Under the pieces are notes generated by a model that saw only the letters and a list, made by a program, of their open reading frames with translations, was not told where the DNA came from and did not search any database. A program made the translations under genes and the position numbers. Positions 25,098 to 35,975 of a stretch of DNA of 64,000 bases are shown here, in pieces (position 1 is the stretch's first letter; every line of letters begins with the position of its first letter). Location: assembly GCF_018860345.1 (NCBI RefSeq), contig NZ_JAHKPJ010000004.1, positions 22,687 to 86,686 of the forward strand. The letters are read 5' to 3'. This DNA is from Psychrosphaera sp. F3M07. GTDB lineage: Bacteria > Pseudomonadota > Gammaproteobacteria > Enterobacterales > Alteromonadaceae.

Positions 25098-25100
25098 CCG

Positions 25101-26282
25101 TTAAGTATGATCTAATGACTTAAACGGAAGCCTAGCGTCACAAGCAGTCATGTAAGCTTTGTTATGATGCTTTTCTTGTTTACAAAAATGTTCAATCGCG
25201 TCATGAAATGGTTCTAATTCTATTTGATGATAAGAATAGGTTGTAATTGGTTTAAACCCTCTCGAAATCTTATGTTCACCCTGAGTGCCAGGGTTAAAAC
25301 ACTTTATTTTATGCTGAATGCAAAATTGAATACCTTGGTAATAACAAGCCTCAAAATGCAATGCCTCATTATCTTCTATACAACCCCAATAACGCCCATA
25401 CAGTGTATCATCAGATCGTATATAAAGTGCCGCCGCTATGATGTTATTTTCACGAAAACAAAATAGGATTTGAACCTTATATGCCATGGTAGCGCAGATC
25501 TGCTGAAAAAATTTCAGATTTAAATAACCCGTTTGTCTGCGTTTGTAATAAGTAGATTGGTAACAGTGATAAAAAGTCTCTAATTCATCAGTTGATACGT
25601 TTTTACCATTGCGCCATTCTGTGGTGATACCACTATCGTGTATTTTTTTACGCTCTTTATTTATATTTTTACGCTTTCTCGCCATCATTAAAGATAAATA
25701 TTGTTCAAAACTAGTTAATAAAGTTCCGTCTTCGTTTTGATTAAACCAATGAAATTGGTGACCTTCACGTTCAATCCATTGCTCATTGTGCGCTAAACGA
25801 TTGGCAGGGAAAATATAATGACTACCACTGACGTTAAATTTATTTACCGCGTTGTTTTTCACCTTTTGAAACGCCTCTAACTCTGAAATTGACGAGTTTG
25901 TTAGCCATTTGTTGCACGGTATAGGTGAGAACGGAATGCCGGCTAATAATTTAGGGTAATAATTTAATCCATTACGTTGATAAGCCTCGGCCCAGGCCCA
26001 ATCAAATACATATTCACCATAGGAGTGTGTTTTTAGATAACTGATAAATAAGCCAAACTTGGCAGGGACTTGAGTTTGTTCAGTTGAGGTTTGCTCCTCT
26101 GTGTATAAATAATAATGGGGTATCCAACCAGAATCACCGCCAATACACTGAGTTTGTTCTAACGCAAGTAAAAAATCTAGACTCGTGAAAGGGTTATCAG
26201 AACATGAAAAAATCAACTCGAGTAATTCAGGTTTTATTTCAGTTAGAGAGTGAATTAGTTGCCAGTTATTATTATTAGTCAC
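25101..26282 (-). CDS. GNAT-fold acyltransferase of the DUF482/FemAB-like family
   Basis: 393 aa, cytoplasmic. Family landmarks: SCSDNPFTSLDFLLALEQT, ARKRKNINKERKKI, RRQTGYLNLKFFQQI and FNPGTQGEHKISRGFKP. This family (Pfam 'peptidogalycan biosynthesis/recognition') has two GNAT-like halves, as FemAB aminoacyltransferases do. The reaction is unproven. It is convergent with the binding-protein gene, with 3 bp between stops. Confidence 0.8.
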   Translation of the reverse strand: MTNNNNWQLIHSLTEIKPELLELIFSCSDNPFTSLDFLLALEQTQCIGGDSGWIPHYYLYTEEQTSTEQTQVPAKFGLFISYLKTHSYGEYVFDWAWAEAYQRNGLNYYPKLLAGIPFSPIPCNKWLTNSSISELEAFQKVKNNAVNKFNVSGSHYIFPANRLAHNEQWIEREGHQFHWFNQNEDGTLLTSFEQYLSLMMARKRKNINKERKKIHDSGITTEWRNGKNVSTDELETFYHCYQSTYYKRRQTGYLNLKFFQQICATMAYKVQILFCFRENNIIAAALYIRSDDTLYGRYWGCIEDNEALHFEACYYQGIQFCIQHKIKCFNPGTQGEHKISRGFKPITTYSYHQIELEPFHDAIEHFCKQEKHHNKAYMTACDARLPFKSLDHT

Positions 26283-26445
26283 AAGTTATCTTAATTAGTT
26301 GTTCAAATAGTTGTTGAAATTGTGGTTTGCAACGATGGAATTCCATAGTTAATAAGGTATGATTGCTCACTTCGTTACAGAATACCATTACCAAATAAAC
26401 ATCATTTTGAATTGATAGTTGAATTACGGAATTAAAGAAGAGTTT

Positions 26446-27288
26446 ATGCAACTTGTAGTAACAAAATCAAATACTCTAAATGCCTTATCTTGGATTAAAC
26501 AAGGATGGCGTTTATTTACCTTACAACCAGGTCCATTTATGGCAATGAGTGCCATCATTATCTGCGTTAGCTTATTAGCCAACCTAAATGCAATATTAGG
26601 TATCGTAGTGGTGTTTATGATGCCATTTTTATCCGCCGGATATTATCAATGTGCATCAAGAGCGGAACAGGGGGAGAAAATAACTCCTGCAGATATATTT
26701 TATTACCTTTCTCATATACGCAGTCATCGTGTTTTTATTCGTTTAGCTTTTGTAAGTATCGTATTAAGTATCCCCATGACCCAAGTAGCCGTTGGTGTGC
26801 AAGAAAGTTTATTAGCTGGCGAGATGTTCGACTTTGGCAGCGTGATCTTGTTATTGGCTTTGTTATGGTTGAACTTTATGCTGTTGGCCTTTGCATTACC
26901 TGCGGCTTGGATAGCGCCAGAGACCGATGTAATGACGTTGGTAAAACAAAGTTTTAAAGCATGTTGGATAAACGTTATGCCATTAACGTTGTATGGTTTG
27001 ATCATCTTTGTTTTAGCCTTGATTAGCATGCCTGTTATTTTGGTGGGCTGGTTGATTATGTATTCTGTAAGCGTGTTGTCTTTTTATCAGATGTTTTTAT
27101 CTATTTATCAACCTGAACACACAGTGACAACAGATAATCTGGTTAATGATGACGAGGCAGTTATTAAAGACGTAAACGCTGATGAAGATGTTGCGTCACA
27201 AGATGGAATAGAGAAAGACCATAACTCGGATAATCAATCAGTAACAGACGATGAATCAGTTTCAAAAAACAATCCCCCTAATAACTGA
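26446..27288 (+). CDS. BPSS1780-type (DUF2189-like) membrane protein
   Basis: 280 aa from the ATG at 26446, which follows AAAGAAGAG; the 26419 TTG start has no such signal. MQLVVTKSNTLNALSWIKQG then GWRLFTLQPGPFMAM are typical of this family, followed by six hydrophobic segments. The last about 55 residues are very acidic and disordered-looking (DDEAVIKDVNADEDV). It overlaps recX by 38 bp. Function unknown. Confidence 0.7.
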   Translation: MQLVVTKSNTLNALSWIKQGWRLFTLQPGPFMAMSAIIICVSLLANLNAILGIVVVFMMPFLSAGYYQCASRAEQGEKITPADIFYYLSHIRSHRVFIRLAFVSIVLSIPMTQVAVGVQESLLAGEMFDFGSVILLLALLWLNFMLLAFALPAAWIAPETDVMTLVKQSFKACWINVMPLTLYGLIIFVLALISMPVILVGWLIMYSVSVLSFYQMFLSIYQPEHTVTTDNLVNDDEAVIKDVNADEDVASQDGIEKDHNSDNQSVTDDESVSKNNPPNN

Positions 27289-27760
27289 TCCTGCTAAGTT
27301 AAGAGCGAGAGCTTTGTATTGGATAGCGAAACGAGATTATTCAATACATGACTTTAAAGTTAAGTTAGAAAAGGTTTGTGAATTACCGGAATTGATTGAC
27401 GCGTTAATAACAGATTTTATTAACCGAGATTGGTTAAACGAACAAAGGTACATGGAAATGTTTGTTCGTACCAAAGTGGCGATGGGACTGGGCAACCAAA
27501 GAATCCAGCAAGAATTAAAACAGCACGGTTTAAAAACAGACGAGATTGTCTTATATATTGAATCGTTAGAAATTGATTGGTTTGAACAGGCCAAATCCAC
27601 TTATCAGCGTAAATTTGCTGAAAAGCCTATGGATGTAAAACAATTAGGCAGAGACAAATTTTATAAAGAAAAAGCGAAACGTTATCGCTATATGTCGTAT
27701 CGGGGATTTAACCCCGATGAAATAAAATACTCGATGGATAGCCAGTCGGACGATTGGTAA
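27251..27760 (+). CDS. recX: RecA modulator RecX
   Basis: 169 aa, made of three-helix repeats: LRARALYWIAKRDYSIHDFK, FINRDWLNEQRYMEMFVRTK and MGLGNQRIQQELKQHGL. It binds RecA filaments and blocks their extension. The ATG at 27251 is inside the preceding gene. A shorter start would lose part of the N-terminus, so this one is kept with some doubt. It is followed by alaS as in recA-recX-alaS of enterics, but recA is not in front of it; a membrane-protein gene is. Confidence 0.88.
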   Translation: MNQFQKTIPLITDPAKLRARALYWIAKRDYSIHDFKVKLEKVCELPELIDALITDFINRDWLNEQRYMEMFVRTKVAMGLGNQRIQQELKQHGLKTDEIVLYIESLEIDWFEQAKSTYQRKFAEKPMDVKQLGRDKFYKEKAKRYRYMSYRGFNPDEIKYSMDSQSDDW

Positions 27761-27804
27761 ATCCAGAGTATTGTAAATAGATATTAGAACCTAGGTATTA
27801 TTGT

Positions 27805-30429
27805 ATGTATAACACGACGGCCGGTTTACGACAGGCATTTTTTGATTTTTTTGCAGACAAACAACACCAAGTTGTTGCTTCTAGTTCATTGGTTCCGGGC
27901 AATGACCCAACGTTGTTATTTACCAATGCCGGCATGGTGCAGTTTAAAGATGTATTTTTAGGTGCAGAATCTCGACCTTACACACGTGCGACATCTGCAC
28001 AACGTTGTGTTCGAGCTGGTGGTAAACACAATGACTTAGAAAATGTAGGTTATACAGCACGTCATCATACGTTTTTTGAAATGTTAGGAAACTTTAGTTT
28101 TGGTGATTATTTTAAACAAGAAGCCATGAGTTTTGCGTGGGAATTTTTGACCCAAGTGTTAAAACTACCAGCAGACAAGTTATTGGTTACTGTTTATGAA
28201 ACCGACGATGAAGCATTTGACTATTGGAATAACGTTATAGGCGTACCAGCAGAAAAGATCATTCGTATTGGTGACAAGTCTCCAGACAAAAAATATGAAT
28301 CAGACAACTTCTGGTCAATGGGCGACACGGGTCCGTGTGGGCCATGTTCTGAAATTTTTTATGATCATGGTGAACATATTTGGGGTGGTCCTCCAGGATC
28401 GCCTGAAGAAGACGGTGACCGTTTTATTGAAATTTGGAATCTTGTTTTCATGCAATTTAACCGTTCTGCTGATGGCACAATGGATAAATTACCAAAACCT
28501 TCAGTTGATACTGGTATGGGTATTGAACGTATTGCTGCGATTATGCAGGGCGTTCATTCAAACTACGAAATCGATATATTTCAAAACCTAATCAAAGCAA
28601 CGGCTGAATTATTAAACGTGACGGATTTGGAAAATAAATCACTTCGCGTTATTGCCGATCATATTCGTTCATGTTCGTTTTTAATTGTTGATGGTGTCAT
28701 GCCGTCAAACGAAGGACGTGGTTACGTATTAAGACGTATAATTCGTCGTGCTATTCGTCACGGTAACAAACTAGGCGCAACGGATTTATTCTTCCACTCA
28801 TTAGTAAAAACATTAGTGCAAGAAATGGGCGCAGCATACCCAGAATTAACCCAAAAACAAGCTGTTGTTGAGAAGATGTTACGCATTGAAGAAGTTCAAT
28901 TTGCTAAAACATTAGAACGCGGATTAGCGTTGTTAGAGTCGTCGTTAGCTGAGTTACAAGGTACTGAAATTCCAGGTGAACTCGTATTTAAGTTATATGA
29001 TACCTACGGTTTTCCAGCGGACTTAACGGCTGATATCGCTCGTGAAAAAGAATTAACGATTGATGAAGATGCATTTGCAACAGAGATGGCGGCTCAGCGT
29101 AAGAAGTCTCAAGCTGCATCTAACTTTGGTGCTGATTATGATGAACAAGTAAAGACTGAACATAGCTCTGATTTTAAAGGTTATGACAATCTAGAATATT
29201 CTGCGACCGTAATTGAGTTATTTAAAAATGGCGAATCAGTCGACGAGTTAAGTGACGGTGACGAAGGTATTGTGATCTTAGACAATACACCATTTTATGC
29301 GGAGTCGGGTGGTCAATCCGGTGACCACGGTGTGCTTGATAATGAAGTGGCAGAATTTACGGTTACAGACACTCAAAAAGTGGGTAATGCTATTGGCCAT
29401 TACGGTAAGATCATTGGTTCGTTAACGGTTAATTCTCGTGTGAATGCTATGGTTGATACCGCACGCCGTGATGCGATTAAACAAAACCATTCAGCGACTC
29501 ACTTATTACATGCTGCGTTACGCACAGTATTAGGTGAGCATGTAGGGCAAAAAGGTTCTTTGGTTGAAGCCGATAAGTTCCGTTTTGACTTCTCTCATTA
29601 CGAGGGGGTAACAGCAGAGCAATTACAACAAGCTGAACGTTTAGTGAATGAGCAAATTCAACAAAACCATGATTTAACCACGCAACTAATGCAAATTGAT
29701 GCAGCGAAAGAAAAAGGCGCAATGGCATTGTTTGGTGAAAAGTACGACGATGAAGTGCGTGTGGTTAGTATGGGGGCGTTTTCTATTGAGCTTTGTGGTG
29801 GAACACATGTATCGCGTACTGGCGATATAGGATTATGTAAAATTGTTTCAGAAGCTGGTATTGCAGCTGGTGTTCGTCGTATTGAAGCCGTGACCGGCAT
29901 GGCGGCATTAGCGCATTTACATGCGACGGAAAATACCATTAATACCGCCGCAAGTTTATTAAAAGGCGAAGCCAGTTCATTAGTTGAAAAGGTTGAGCAA
30001 TCGTTAGCGAGAAACAAATCTTTAGAAAAAGAACTGCGCCAGTTAAAAGAAAAAATTGCCAGTGAACAAGGCAGTAATTTAACTGAAAAAGTCACAGACA
30101 TTGCCGGTGTTAAATGTTTAATCGCTAATCTTGAAGCGGTCGACCCTAAATCATTACGCGGTATGGTGGATGAACTAAAAAATAAACTAGGTTCGGTTGT
30201 TATCATGCTTGCTGCCGTCAATGACGGTAAGGTTAGTTTGATTGCTGGTGTGACTAAAGACTTAATTGGCAAAGTAAAATCGGGCGACTTAGTTAACCAC
30301 GTTGCATCACAAGTTGGTGGTAAAGGTGGTGGTCGTCCAGACATGGCTCAAGCTGGCGGCACACAACCAGAAAATGTAGACACTGCATTAGCGTCAGTAA
30401 CTGCATTTTTAACTGAAAAACTATCTTAA
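27805..30429 (+). CDS. alaS: alanyl-tRNA synthetase
   Basis: 874 aa, full length. It charges tRNA-Ala in the cytoplasm. Catalytic core: [40 protein letters not shown] and [15 protein letters not shown]. Editing domain zinc residues: [12 protein letters not shown] and [15 protein letters not shown]-terminal coiled coil ([20 protein letters not shown]) leads to the oligomerisation domain ending [14 protein letters not shown] terminator follows. Confidence 0.98.
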   Translation: MYNTTAGLRQAFFDFFADKQHQVVASSSLVPGNDPTLLFTNAGMVQFKDVFLGAESRPYTRATSAQRCVRAGGKHNDLENVGYTARHHTFFEMLGNFSFGDYFKQEAMSFAWEFLTQVLKLPADKLLVTVYETDDEAFDYWNNVIGVPAEKIIRIGDKSPDKKYESDNFWSMGDTGPCGPCSEIFYDHGEHIWGGPPGSPEEDGDRFIEIWNLVFMQFNRSADGTMDKLPKPSVDTGMGIERIAAIMQGVHSNYEIDIFQNLIKATAELLNVTDLENKSLRVIADHIRSCSFLIVDGVMPSNEGRGYVLRRIIRRAIRHGNKLGATDLFFHSLVKTLVQEMGAAYPELTQKQAVVEKMLRIEEVQFAKTLERGLALLESSLAELQGTEIPGELVFKLYDTYGFPADLTADIAREKELTIDEDAFATEMAAQRKKSQAASNFGADYDEQVKTEHSSDFKGYDNLEYSATVIELFKNGESVDELSDGDEGIVILDNTPFYAESGGQSGDHGVLDNEVAEFTVTDTQKVGNAIGHYGKIIGSLTVNSRVNAMVDTARRDAIKQNHSATHLLHAALRTVLGEHVGQKGSLVEADKFRFDFSHYEGVTAEQLQQAERLVNEQIQQNHDLTTQLMQIDAAKEKGAMALFGEKYDDEVRVVSMGAFSIELCGGTHVSRTGDIGLCKIVSEAGIAAGVRRIEAVTGMAALAHLHATENTINTAASLLKGEASSLVEKVEQSLARNKSLEKELRQLKEKIASEQGSNLTEKVTDIAGVKCLIANLEAVDPKSLRGMVDELKNKLGSVVIMLAAVNDGKVSLIAGVTKDLIGKVKSGDLVNHVASQVGGKGGGRPDMAQAGGTQPENVDTALASVTAFLTEKLS

Positions 30430-30464
30430 TGGTTCACCTTATGGATAACAGTTAATACGTATTT

Positions 30465-30500
30465 AATGCCGCTCTTAAGTAAGAGCGGCATTTTTATTTT
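30465..30500 (+). terminator. terminator after alaS
   Basis: AATGCCGCTCTT, AAGT loop, AAGAGCGGCATT and a T-rich tail. A 12-bp perfect stem. Confidence 0.93.
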
Positions 30501-30547
30501 CATCGTTTAAAACTGTGAATGGGTATCACCCAATGGAGTTTGTTTAA

Positions 30548-31876
30548 TTGAATAATACAAAAAAAATAAGTGTTACAAACTTACGAATTGGCTTATGTAG
30601 CTTAATGGTAATGGTATGTTTATTAATACCCAAAGCCGTAGTAGCACAGGATGCTAATGAGTTATTTACCACCTTTAGCCCAGCGTTAGTTCAGATTAAG
30701 TCTATTAATCTAGAGTCAGGACAGAAATCCTCAATAGGCACTGGATTTTTCATCTCAGCAAGTGGTGATTTAGTCACTAACTATCACGTCATTTCTAGTT
30801 ATGTGCAGTCACCAGAACAATACAAGTTAGAATATGTCGATGATCAAGAGCGCACGAGTAGTGTGTCTGTGGTTGCGGTAGATGTGATTAATGATCTTGC
30901 CTTGTTATCAAGTAATGCAAACAGCGATGTATTTTTTAAATTGTCAGAGCAAGAGCCAGAAAAAGGATCGGATTTATTTGCGTTAGGTAACCCGCATGAT
31001 CTTGGAATGATCGTCGTTCCTGGTACATATAATGGTGTGCAATTAAAAAGCTTTTACCAACGTATTCACTTCACTGGGTCAATAAACCCAGGTATGTCTG
31101 GTGGGCCAACGGTTAATCAAGCTGGCAATGTGGTTGGTATTAATGTGGCTACTGCAGGTAATCAAATTGGATTCTTAGTGCCGGTTGAACGCTTATGGTT
31201 GTTAATAAAAAAACAGAAAAAACTCGATAACCTTGTGAATCAAGATGAGTCGGGAGTAGTAGAAACAGCCCCTGATTTAATTGCCGACATCCGCGACCAA
31301 TTAATAGAAAACCAAACCGATTTATACCAAGAATTATTAAAAGGTGAATGGCCATCAAGCACTTTAGGTGGTGCAACAGTGCCTAAAGAAATGTCTAAAT
31401 TTATGCCTTGTTGGGGTGATTCAAACCAAGACCAAGAGAAGAAACAATACAACCAAGCAACGTCAAACTGTCGTTTGGATGAAAGCATTTATATTAGTGA
31501 CTCACTACGTACAGGCTTCGCTCAAATCGGCTTTAATTGGATTGAAAGTGACAAGCTGAACAATATGCAATTAAGTCATTTGTATACATTAAACCTAAAC
31601 AGTCGTTACGGAAGAAACAATGCCGGCAGCGATGATGTAACGGATTTTCATTGTAATGAAAGCATTATGAATAATGCGGTCGGAGATGTGGTAAAAGGCA
31701 TGACATGTATTCGAGCGTATCGTAAATATGAAGGTTTATTTGATGTACGTTTTCATTCTTTGTTGCTCGAAAAGGATAACCAAACCCTTATTGGTAAATA
31801 CTTTTTGCAAGGGGTAACCCAGCAAACGGCTCATGCTTTTTATGCTAAGTTTATGGAGAATGTTCAATGGAATTAA
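30548..31876 (+). CDS. exported trypsin-like serine protease
   Basis: 442 aa. A signal peptide (about 15-34) is followed by an S1/DegP-type protease domain (about 40-225). Triad: His in DLVTNYHVISS, Asp in VINDLALL, Ser in NPGMSGGPTV. The C-terminal half (about 230-442) has no PDZ domain and is not recognised. It contains four cysteines (MPCWG, SNCRL, DFHCNE, MTCIR) that may form disulfides. The start is TTG, 9 nt after GGAG. It overlaps the FHA-protein gene by 10 bp, so the two are coupled and probably act together at the membrane. Confidence 0.8.
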   Translation: MNNTKKISVTNLRIGLCSLMVMVCLLIPKAVVAQDANELFTTFSPALVQIKSINLESGQKSSIGTGFFISASGDLVTNYHVISSYVQSPEQYKLEYVDDQERTSSVSVVAVDVINDLALLSSNANSDVFFKLSEQEPEKGSDLFALGNPHDLGMIVVPGTYNGVQLKSFYQRIHFTGSINPGMSGGPTVNQAGNVVGINVATAGNQIGFLVPVERLWLLIKKQKKLDNLVNQDESGVVETAPDLIADIRDQLIENQTDLYQELLKGEWPSSTLGGATVPKEMSKFMPCWGDSNQDQEKKQYNQATSNCRLDESIYISDSLRTGFAQIGFNWIESDKLNNMQLSHLYTLNLNSRYGRNNAGSDDVTDFHCNESIMNNAVGDVVKGMTCIRAYRKYEGLFDVRFHSLLLEKDNQTLIGKYFLQGVTQQTAHAFYAKFMENVQWN

Positions 31877-32850
31877 TTATTGAATTGATCACCCGTAATA
31901 ACAAAGTGCAAAGTTTTCATAAGTTGTCTGGCGAAACGATCAGGATTGGGCGAGCTTACGACAATGATCTTGTACTACAAGAAGAACATACAAGTCCGTA
32001 TCACGCCAAAATAGAATATTCAGAAGAAGGTGAGCTCACCTTAATTGATAATGATTCGGTTAATGGCATCCGAGACCGTAAAAACAAAGTGTTAGGCTCA
32101 AAAGTTCAACTCAAATCGGGGGATGTGGTCACCATAGGTAAACATCTGATCCGTATTTTGTTGCCGAATCATGAAATCACTCAAACGAAAAAGCTTAACG
32201 TGTTTGAAGACGTAGCAAGACATATGAATCAATGGTATTTAGCACTGTTGGCTGCATTAGTCTTCTTTTCGAGCACGATAATTAAATCATATTTATCGTC
32301 TGTGACGGAGATCATCTGGAGTAAGTTATCTGCCACCGCTTTGTTAGTGACTATCGCATTAATGTTAGTCCCTATGTTAATTGCATTGTCAGCGAGAGTA
32401 TTTAAGAAAGAAGTTAAATTTTTTACTGCGGTTGTCTTTAGTTTTGCGATGTTTGTGACATGGCAGATCACCACCGCGTTTGGTCAGATACTATTATTTA
32501 ACTGGGGTGACGCTGGTTTAGTAACGGTAGGTGCCGACATAGTAGAATTTGTATTAATGGTGATTTTCTTTAGTGGCTGTTTTTATCTCGCCAGTAATAT
32601 GAGCTTAAAACGCATTGCGGTTATTTCTTGTTTATTGGTGGTTTCGATTGCTGCGTTGTTTCATTTTAGTGCTCAAAGCGATGGTAAAGTTCAACCATAC
32701 CCAATGGCGTATGCGTTAGTTTTACCTTCGAGTATGTTGGTGAGTTCGCCAATATCCACAGAGCAATATATTGAAAATACCAATGAGCTATTTGAATCAG
32801 CACAAAACGAAGCTAACAAACGAAATAAAGAAGCGGATGACAACAAATAA
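31867..32850 (+). CDS. FHA-domain membrane protein
   Basis: 327 aa. An FHA phosphothreonine-binding domain occupies about 1-100: IRIGRAYDNDLVL, SPYHAKIEYS and DNDSVNGIRD keep the key Arg, Ser, His and Asn. Then follow about six TM helices (about 125-290) and a short polar tail. The FHA domain would face the cytoplasm. Overlap with the protease gene upstream and the TapT gene downstream marks a three-gene operon. Its phosphoprotein partner is unknown; no Ser/Thr kinase gene is in the window. Confidence 0.75.
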   Translation: MELIIELITRNNKVQSFHKLSGETIRIGRAYDNDLVLQEEHTSPYHAKIEYSEEGELTLIDNDSVNGIRDRKNKVLGSKVQLKSGDVVTIGKHLIRILLPNHEITQTKKLNVFEDVARHMNQWYLALLAALVFFSSTIIKSYLSSVTEIIWSKLSATALLVTIALMLVPMLIALSARVFKKEVKFFTAVVFSFAMFVTWQITTAFGQILLFNWGDAGLVTVGADIVEFVLMVIFFSGCFYLASNMSLKRIAVISCLLVVSIAALFHFSAQSDGKVQPYPMAYALVLPSSMLVSSPISTEQYIENTNELFESAQNEANKRNKEADDNK

Positions 32851-33568
32851 TACCAATTTAGAGCAGGGCGATAAGCCGGATATCAAAGATTCAGTCGGCT
32901 TTAAAAATAATTCAGTAAGGGTTTTACGCGATTATCAACGCCAGTTTTCAACTCGTGAGTTTAAAGCTCGCGGCTATCTTTTAAAACGATGTGAATCTTG
33001 TTTATTAGCAGAAAGTAAATGTGTTTGTGATTTAGTGCCGCAGTTAGAGTCGGATATCGGTGTGTGTATGCTGATGTACCATGCTGAGTATTATAAACCT
33101 TCTAACACCGGACAATTAATTTGCGCGGTGATCAAAGACAATTATGCTTTTCGTTGGCAAAGGACGGAGTTGGAGTCGACACTTGAGCAACTATTAACGA
33201 ATGAACTATGGTATCCCATAATTGTTTTCCCCCACGATAATGTAGAGCCTGAACGTCAATTACAACAAGTTCCAGATTCACTGCAACTGCAAGGTAAGCG
33301 TCCTTTGTTAATCTTTTTAGATGGCACATGGCGTCAAGCGAAAAAGATGTTTGTGAAGTCGCCATATTTGTCAAATTTGCCAGTATTGCAAGTGTCTGAT
33401 ATCGCTAAAGGTAATTATCAATTACGTGAGGCTTATCATGAACATCATTTGAGCACGGTGGAAGTTGCCGCTGAAATATTTAAACAAGTTGGTGAGGTTA
33501 ACATTGCTGAAAATTTAAACCATTTATTTGAAGTGTTTAAAGATGGTTACAAAGAATTTAAACGATAG
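32837..33568 (+). CDS. tapT: DTW-domain tRNA-uridine aminocarboxypropyltransferase
   Basis: 243 aa. The family transfers the 3-amino-3-carboxypropyl group of SAM to uridine in tRNA (acp3U). Zinc-binding cysteines are at RCESCLLAESKCVCDLVP. The DTW motif region is FLDGTWRQAKKM. The ATG at 32837 is preferred: it gives MTTNNTNLEQ and a 14-bp overlap with the FHA gene. The longer frame from 32771 lies deep inside that gene. Confidence 0.85.
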   Translation: MTTNNTNLEQGDKPDIKDSVGFKNNSVRVLRDYQRQFSTREFKARGYLLKRCESCLLAESKCVCDLVPQLESDIGVCMLMYHAEYYKPSNTGQLICAVIKDNYAFRWQRTELESTLEQLLTNELWYPIIVFPHDNVEPERQLQQVPDSLQLQGKRPLLIFLDGTWRQAKKMFVKSPYLSNLPVLQVSDIAKGNYQLREAYHEHHLSTVEVAAEIFKQVGEVNIAENLNHLFEVFKDGYKEFKR

Positions 33569-33754
33569 TCGATTTAAATTGTAAGCAAGGATTGCTAGCG
33601 TTGACTTTAATGTAACAATCCGTAATCTAATTGAGTCTTTTTAACAGTGAGTCGTGCGCTTATAACAACTGTTAAAAATTATAATAATAATATTGATAAT
33701 TGGTTAAAGCGGAATTTAGTCAATCAATCTACCACCAGTCATTTTGGAATAGTC

Positions 33755-35821
33755 ATGAAAAAAATTAGTGTAATTGCAGCCAGTGTTGCTCTTAGTATTG
33801 GAGCGCTGTCGTTAACGGCATGTTCGCCAAAACAAGATTCTCAAGTTGAGCAAGCTGAAGTTAAAGCGTTAACGTCAGGCATCGCGCTTGAAAATATGGA
33901 TAAAAGCTATAAAGCGACCGACAACTTTTATCGTCATACCAATGGTAAATGGTTAGATACTACAGAGATCCCAGGGGATAAATCTAACTATGGTTCGTTT
34001 ACAAAACTCTATGACGATGCACAACAAAACCTAAAAACGATTATAGAGCGTGCTTCTACGGCAAAAAATAATAAGCCAGGTTCTGACGAGCAAAAATTAG
34101 GTGATTTTTATAATTCATTTATGGATGAGTCAGAAGCTGAAAAAAATGGATTTGAACCATTAAAAGGTTTAGTGGCAAAGATTAATTCAGTGGAAACACA
34201 TAACGACGTTGCTTCATTAATTGGCGGCCTTTATAGCGCTGGTGTTAATGGACCTTTAGGTTGGTATGTTAACAATGATGCAAAAAAATCAGACCAATAT
34301 GCTGTATATGTAGTGCAATCGGGTCTAGGTTTACCGGATCGTGATTACTACCTAAAAGATGACGAAAAATCAGTTAATAACCGTGCTGCTTACGTAAGTT
34401 ATATTACTGATATGTTAACAATGGCAGGTTATGAAGATGCCAATGGAGCCGCGACTCGTATCTTAGCACTAGAAACTCAAATTGCTGAAAGACAGTGGTC
34501 ACGAGTTGAAAGCCGCGATGCCAATAAACGTTATAACAAATATAGCACTGAAGAATTTGCTAAATACATGGGTGATTTCCCATGGGAAGTTTATGCAAAA
34601 ACAACGGGTTTAGATAAAATTGATAGCTTAATTGCTTCACAAAACACGTATTTAAAAGCGTTTGGTGAAATATTTAATACCATAGACGTAAACACTTGGA
34701 AAGAGTACTTAACTCTGCATTTAGTGTCTGAATACAGTGGTAAATTGTCTAAACAGTTTGTTGATCGTAACTTTAGCTTTTATGGTACAGATTTACGCGG
34801 TATAGAAGAACAACAGCCACGTTGGAAAAAAGCCGTTAATGGCGTTAACTCGGTGTTAGGTGAATTATTGGGACGATTATATGTCGCGGAGCACTTTAAA
34901 CCTGAAGCGAAAGAACGCATGGAGCAGTTGGTTAAAAACGTAATCAAAGGCTTCGAAGTTGGCATTCAAGACCTTGAATGGATGAGTGAAGAAACAAAGA
35001 AATCGGCATTGGATAAATTATCTAAATTTGTACCTAAGATTGGTTACCCTGATGAGTGGAAAGATTACTCTTCTTTAGAAATTAAAGCGGGTGATTTGGT
35101 TGGTAACTACATGCGTTACAACCAATGGGAAATGCAAAATATGTTGGACAAATTAGGTAAGCCTATTGATCGCAACGAATGGCACATGACGCCACAAACA
35201 GTTAATGCCTATTACAACCCAGTTATGAACGAAATTGTATTCCCTGCTGCTATTTTACAACCTCCATTCTTTAACTTAGAAGCTGAAGATGCAGTGAACT
35301 ACGGTGGCATCGGTGCGGTTATCGGACATGAATTAGGACATGGTTTTGACGACCAAGGTGCTAAGTACGACGGTGATGGTAATTTACGTAACTGGTGGAC
35401 TGATTCTGATAAAGAGCAATTTAATGCTCGTGGTCAAATGTTCTCAGAGCAATATAGCAAGTTCGAAGTATTCCCTGGTGAGTTTGTAAATGGCGATTTA
35501 ACCTTAGGTGAGAATATTGGCGATTTAGGTGGATTAACTATCGCTTATAAAGCTTACTTCTTGTCACTTGATGGTAAAGAAGCTCCGGTACTTGATGGAT
35601 ATACGGCTGAGCAACGAATCTTCTTAGGTTGGGGACAAATCTGGCGTCGTTTGTATCGTGATAAAGAGTTACAAACACGTCTTAAAACGGATTCTCATTC
35701 ACCAAGTGAATATCGCGTAAATGGCATTGTTCAAAACATGCCTGAATTTTACGAAGCTTTCGGTGTTAAAGAAGGTGATGGCCATTACTTGAAAAAAGAA
35801 GACCGTGTGAAAATTTGGTAA
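33755..35821 (+). CDS. M13-family zinc metallopeptidase (neprilysin/PepO-like) lipoprotein
   Basis: 688 aa. The signal peptide MKKISVIAASVALSIGALSL ends in lipobox LTAC, so the enzyme is lipid-anchored outside the cytoplasm. Active-site HExxH is in GAVIGHELGHGFDDQG, the third zinc ligand Glu in GENIGDLGGL, and substrate-binding NAYYNP upstream. Family length is as expected. The first ATG-like start 108 bp upstream has no signal peptide, so 33755 is chosen. It cleaves oligopeptides. A terminator follows. Confidence 0.93.
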   Translation: MKKISVIAASVALSIGALSLTACSPKQDSQVEQAEVKALTSGIALENMDKSYKATDNFYRHTNGKWLDTTEIPGDKSNYGSFTKLYDDAQQNLKTIIERASTAKNNKPGSDEQKLGDFYNSFMDESEAEKNGFEPLKGLVAKINSVETHNDVASLIGGLYSAGVNGPLGWYVNNDAKKSDQYAVYVVQSGLGLPDRDYYLKDDEKSVNNRAAYVSYITDMLTMAGYEDANGAATRILALETQIAERQWSRVESRDANKRYNKYSTEEFAKYMGDFPWEVYAKTTGLDKIDSLIASQNTYLKAFGEIFNTIDVNTWKEYLTLHLVSEYSGKLSKQFVDRNFSFYGTDLRGIEEQQPRWKKAVNGVNSVLGELLGRLYVAEHFKPEAKERMEQLVKNVIKGFEVGIQDLEWMSEETKKSALDKLSKFVPKIGYPDEWKDYSSLEIKAGDLVGNYMRYNQWEMQNMLDKLGKPIDRNEWHMTPQTVNAYYNPVMNEIVFPAAILQPPFFNLEAEDAVNYGGIGAVIGHELGHGFDDQGAKYDGDGNLRNWWTDSDKEQFNARGQMFSEQYSKFEVFPGEFVNGDLTLGENIGDLGGLTIAYKAYFLSLDGKEAPVLDGYTAEQRIFLGWGQIWRRLYRDKELQTRLKTDSHSPSEYRVNGIVQNMPEFYEAFGVKEGDGHYLKKEDRVKIW

Positions 35822-35852
35822 TTGATATCAGTTATTGAAATTAAACGTTAAA

Positions 35853-35885
35853 TAATGCCAGCGAATAGCTGGCATTTTTTTGTTT
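35853..35885 (+). terminator. terminator after the M13 peptidase gene
   Basis: AATGCCAGC, GAATA loop, GCTGGCATT and a long T run. Confidence 0.92.
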
Positions 35886-35975
35886 TTTTCGATCATGAGT
35901 TTCACTTTAAAATAGATTAAATACTAATAGCCTACAGGTCATTTTCGTAGTTTGAGTGTAGTAAAAAAAATAGGT

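Noticed and set aside
27251..27300. A missing or broken recA before recX
   Set aside because: The upstream gene is an intact membrane-protein gene with its own start. Absence of recA here is a different gene order, not visible damage.
29658..30344. 228-codon minus-strand frame inside alaS
   Set aside because: A shadow frame of alaS with biased composition (Ser/Thr/Pro-rich) and no ribosome-binding site.
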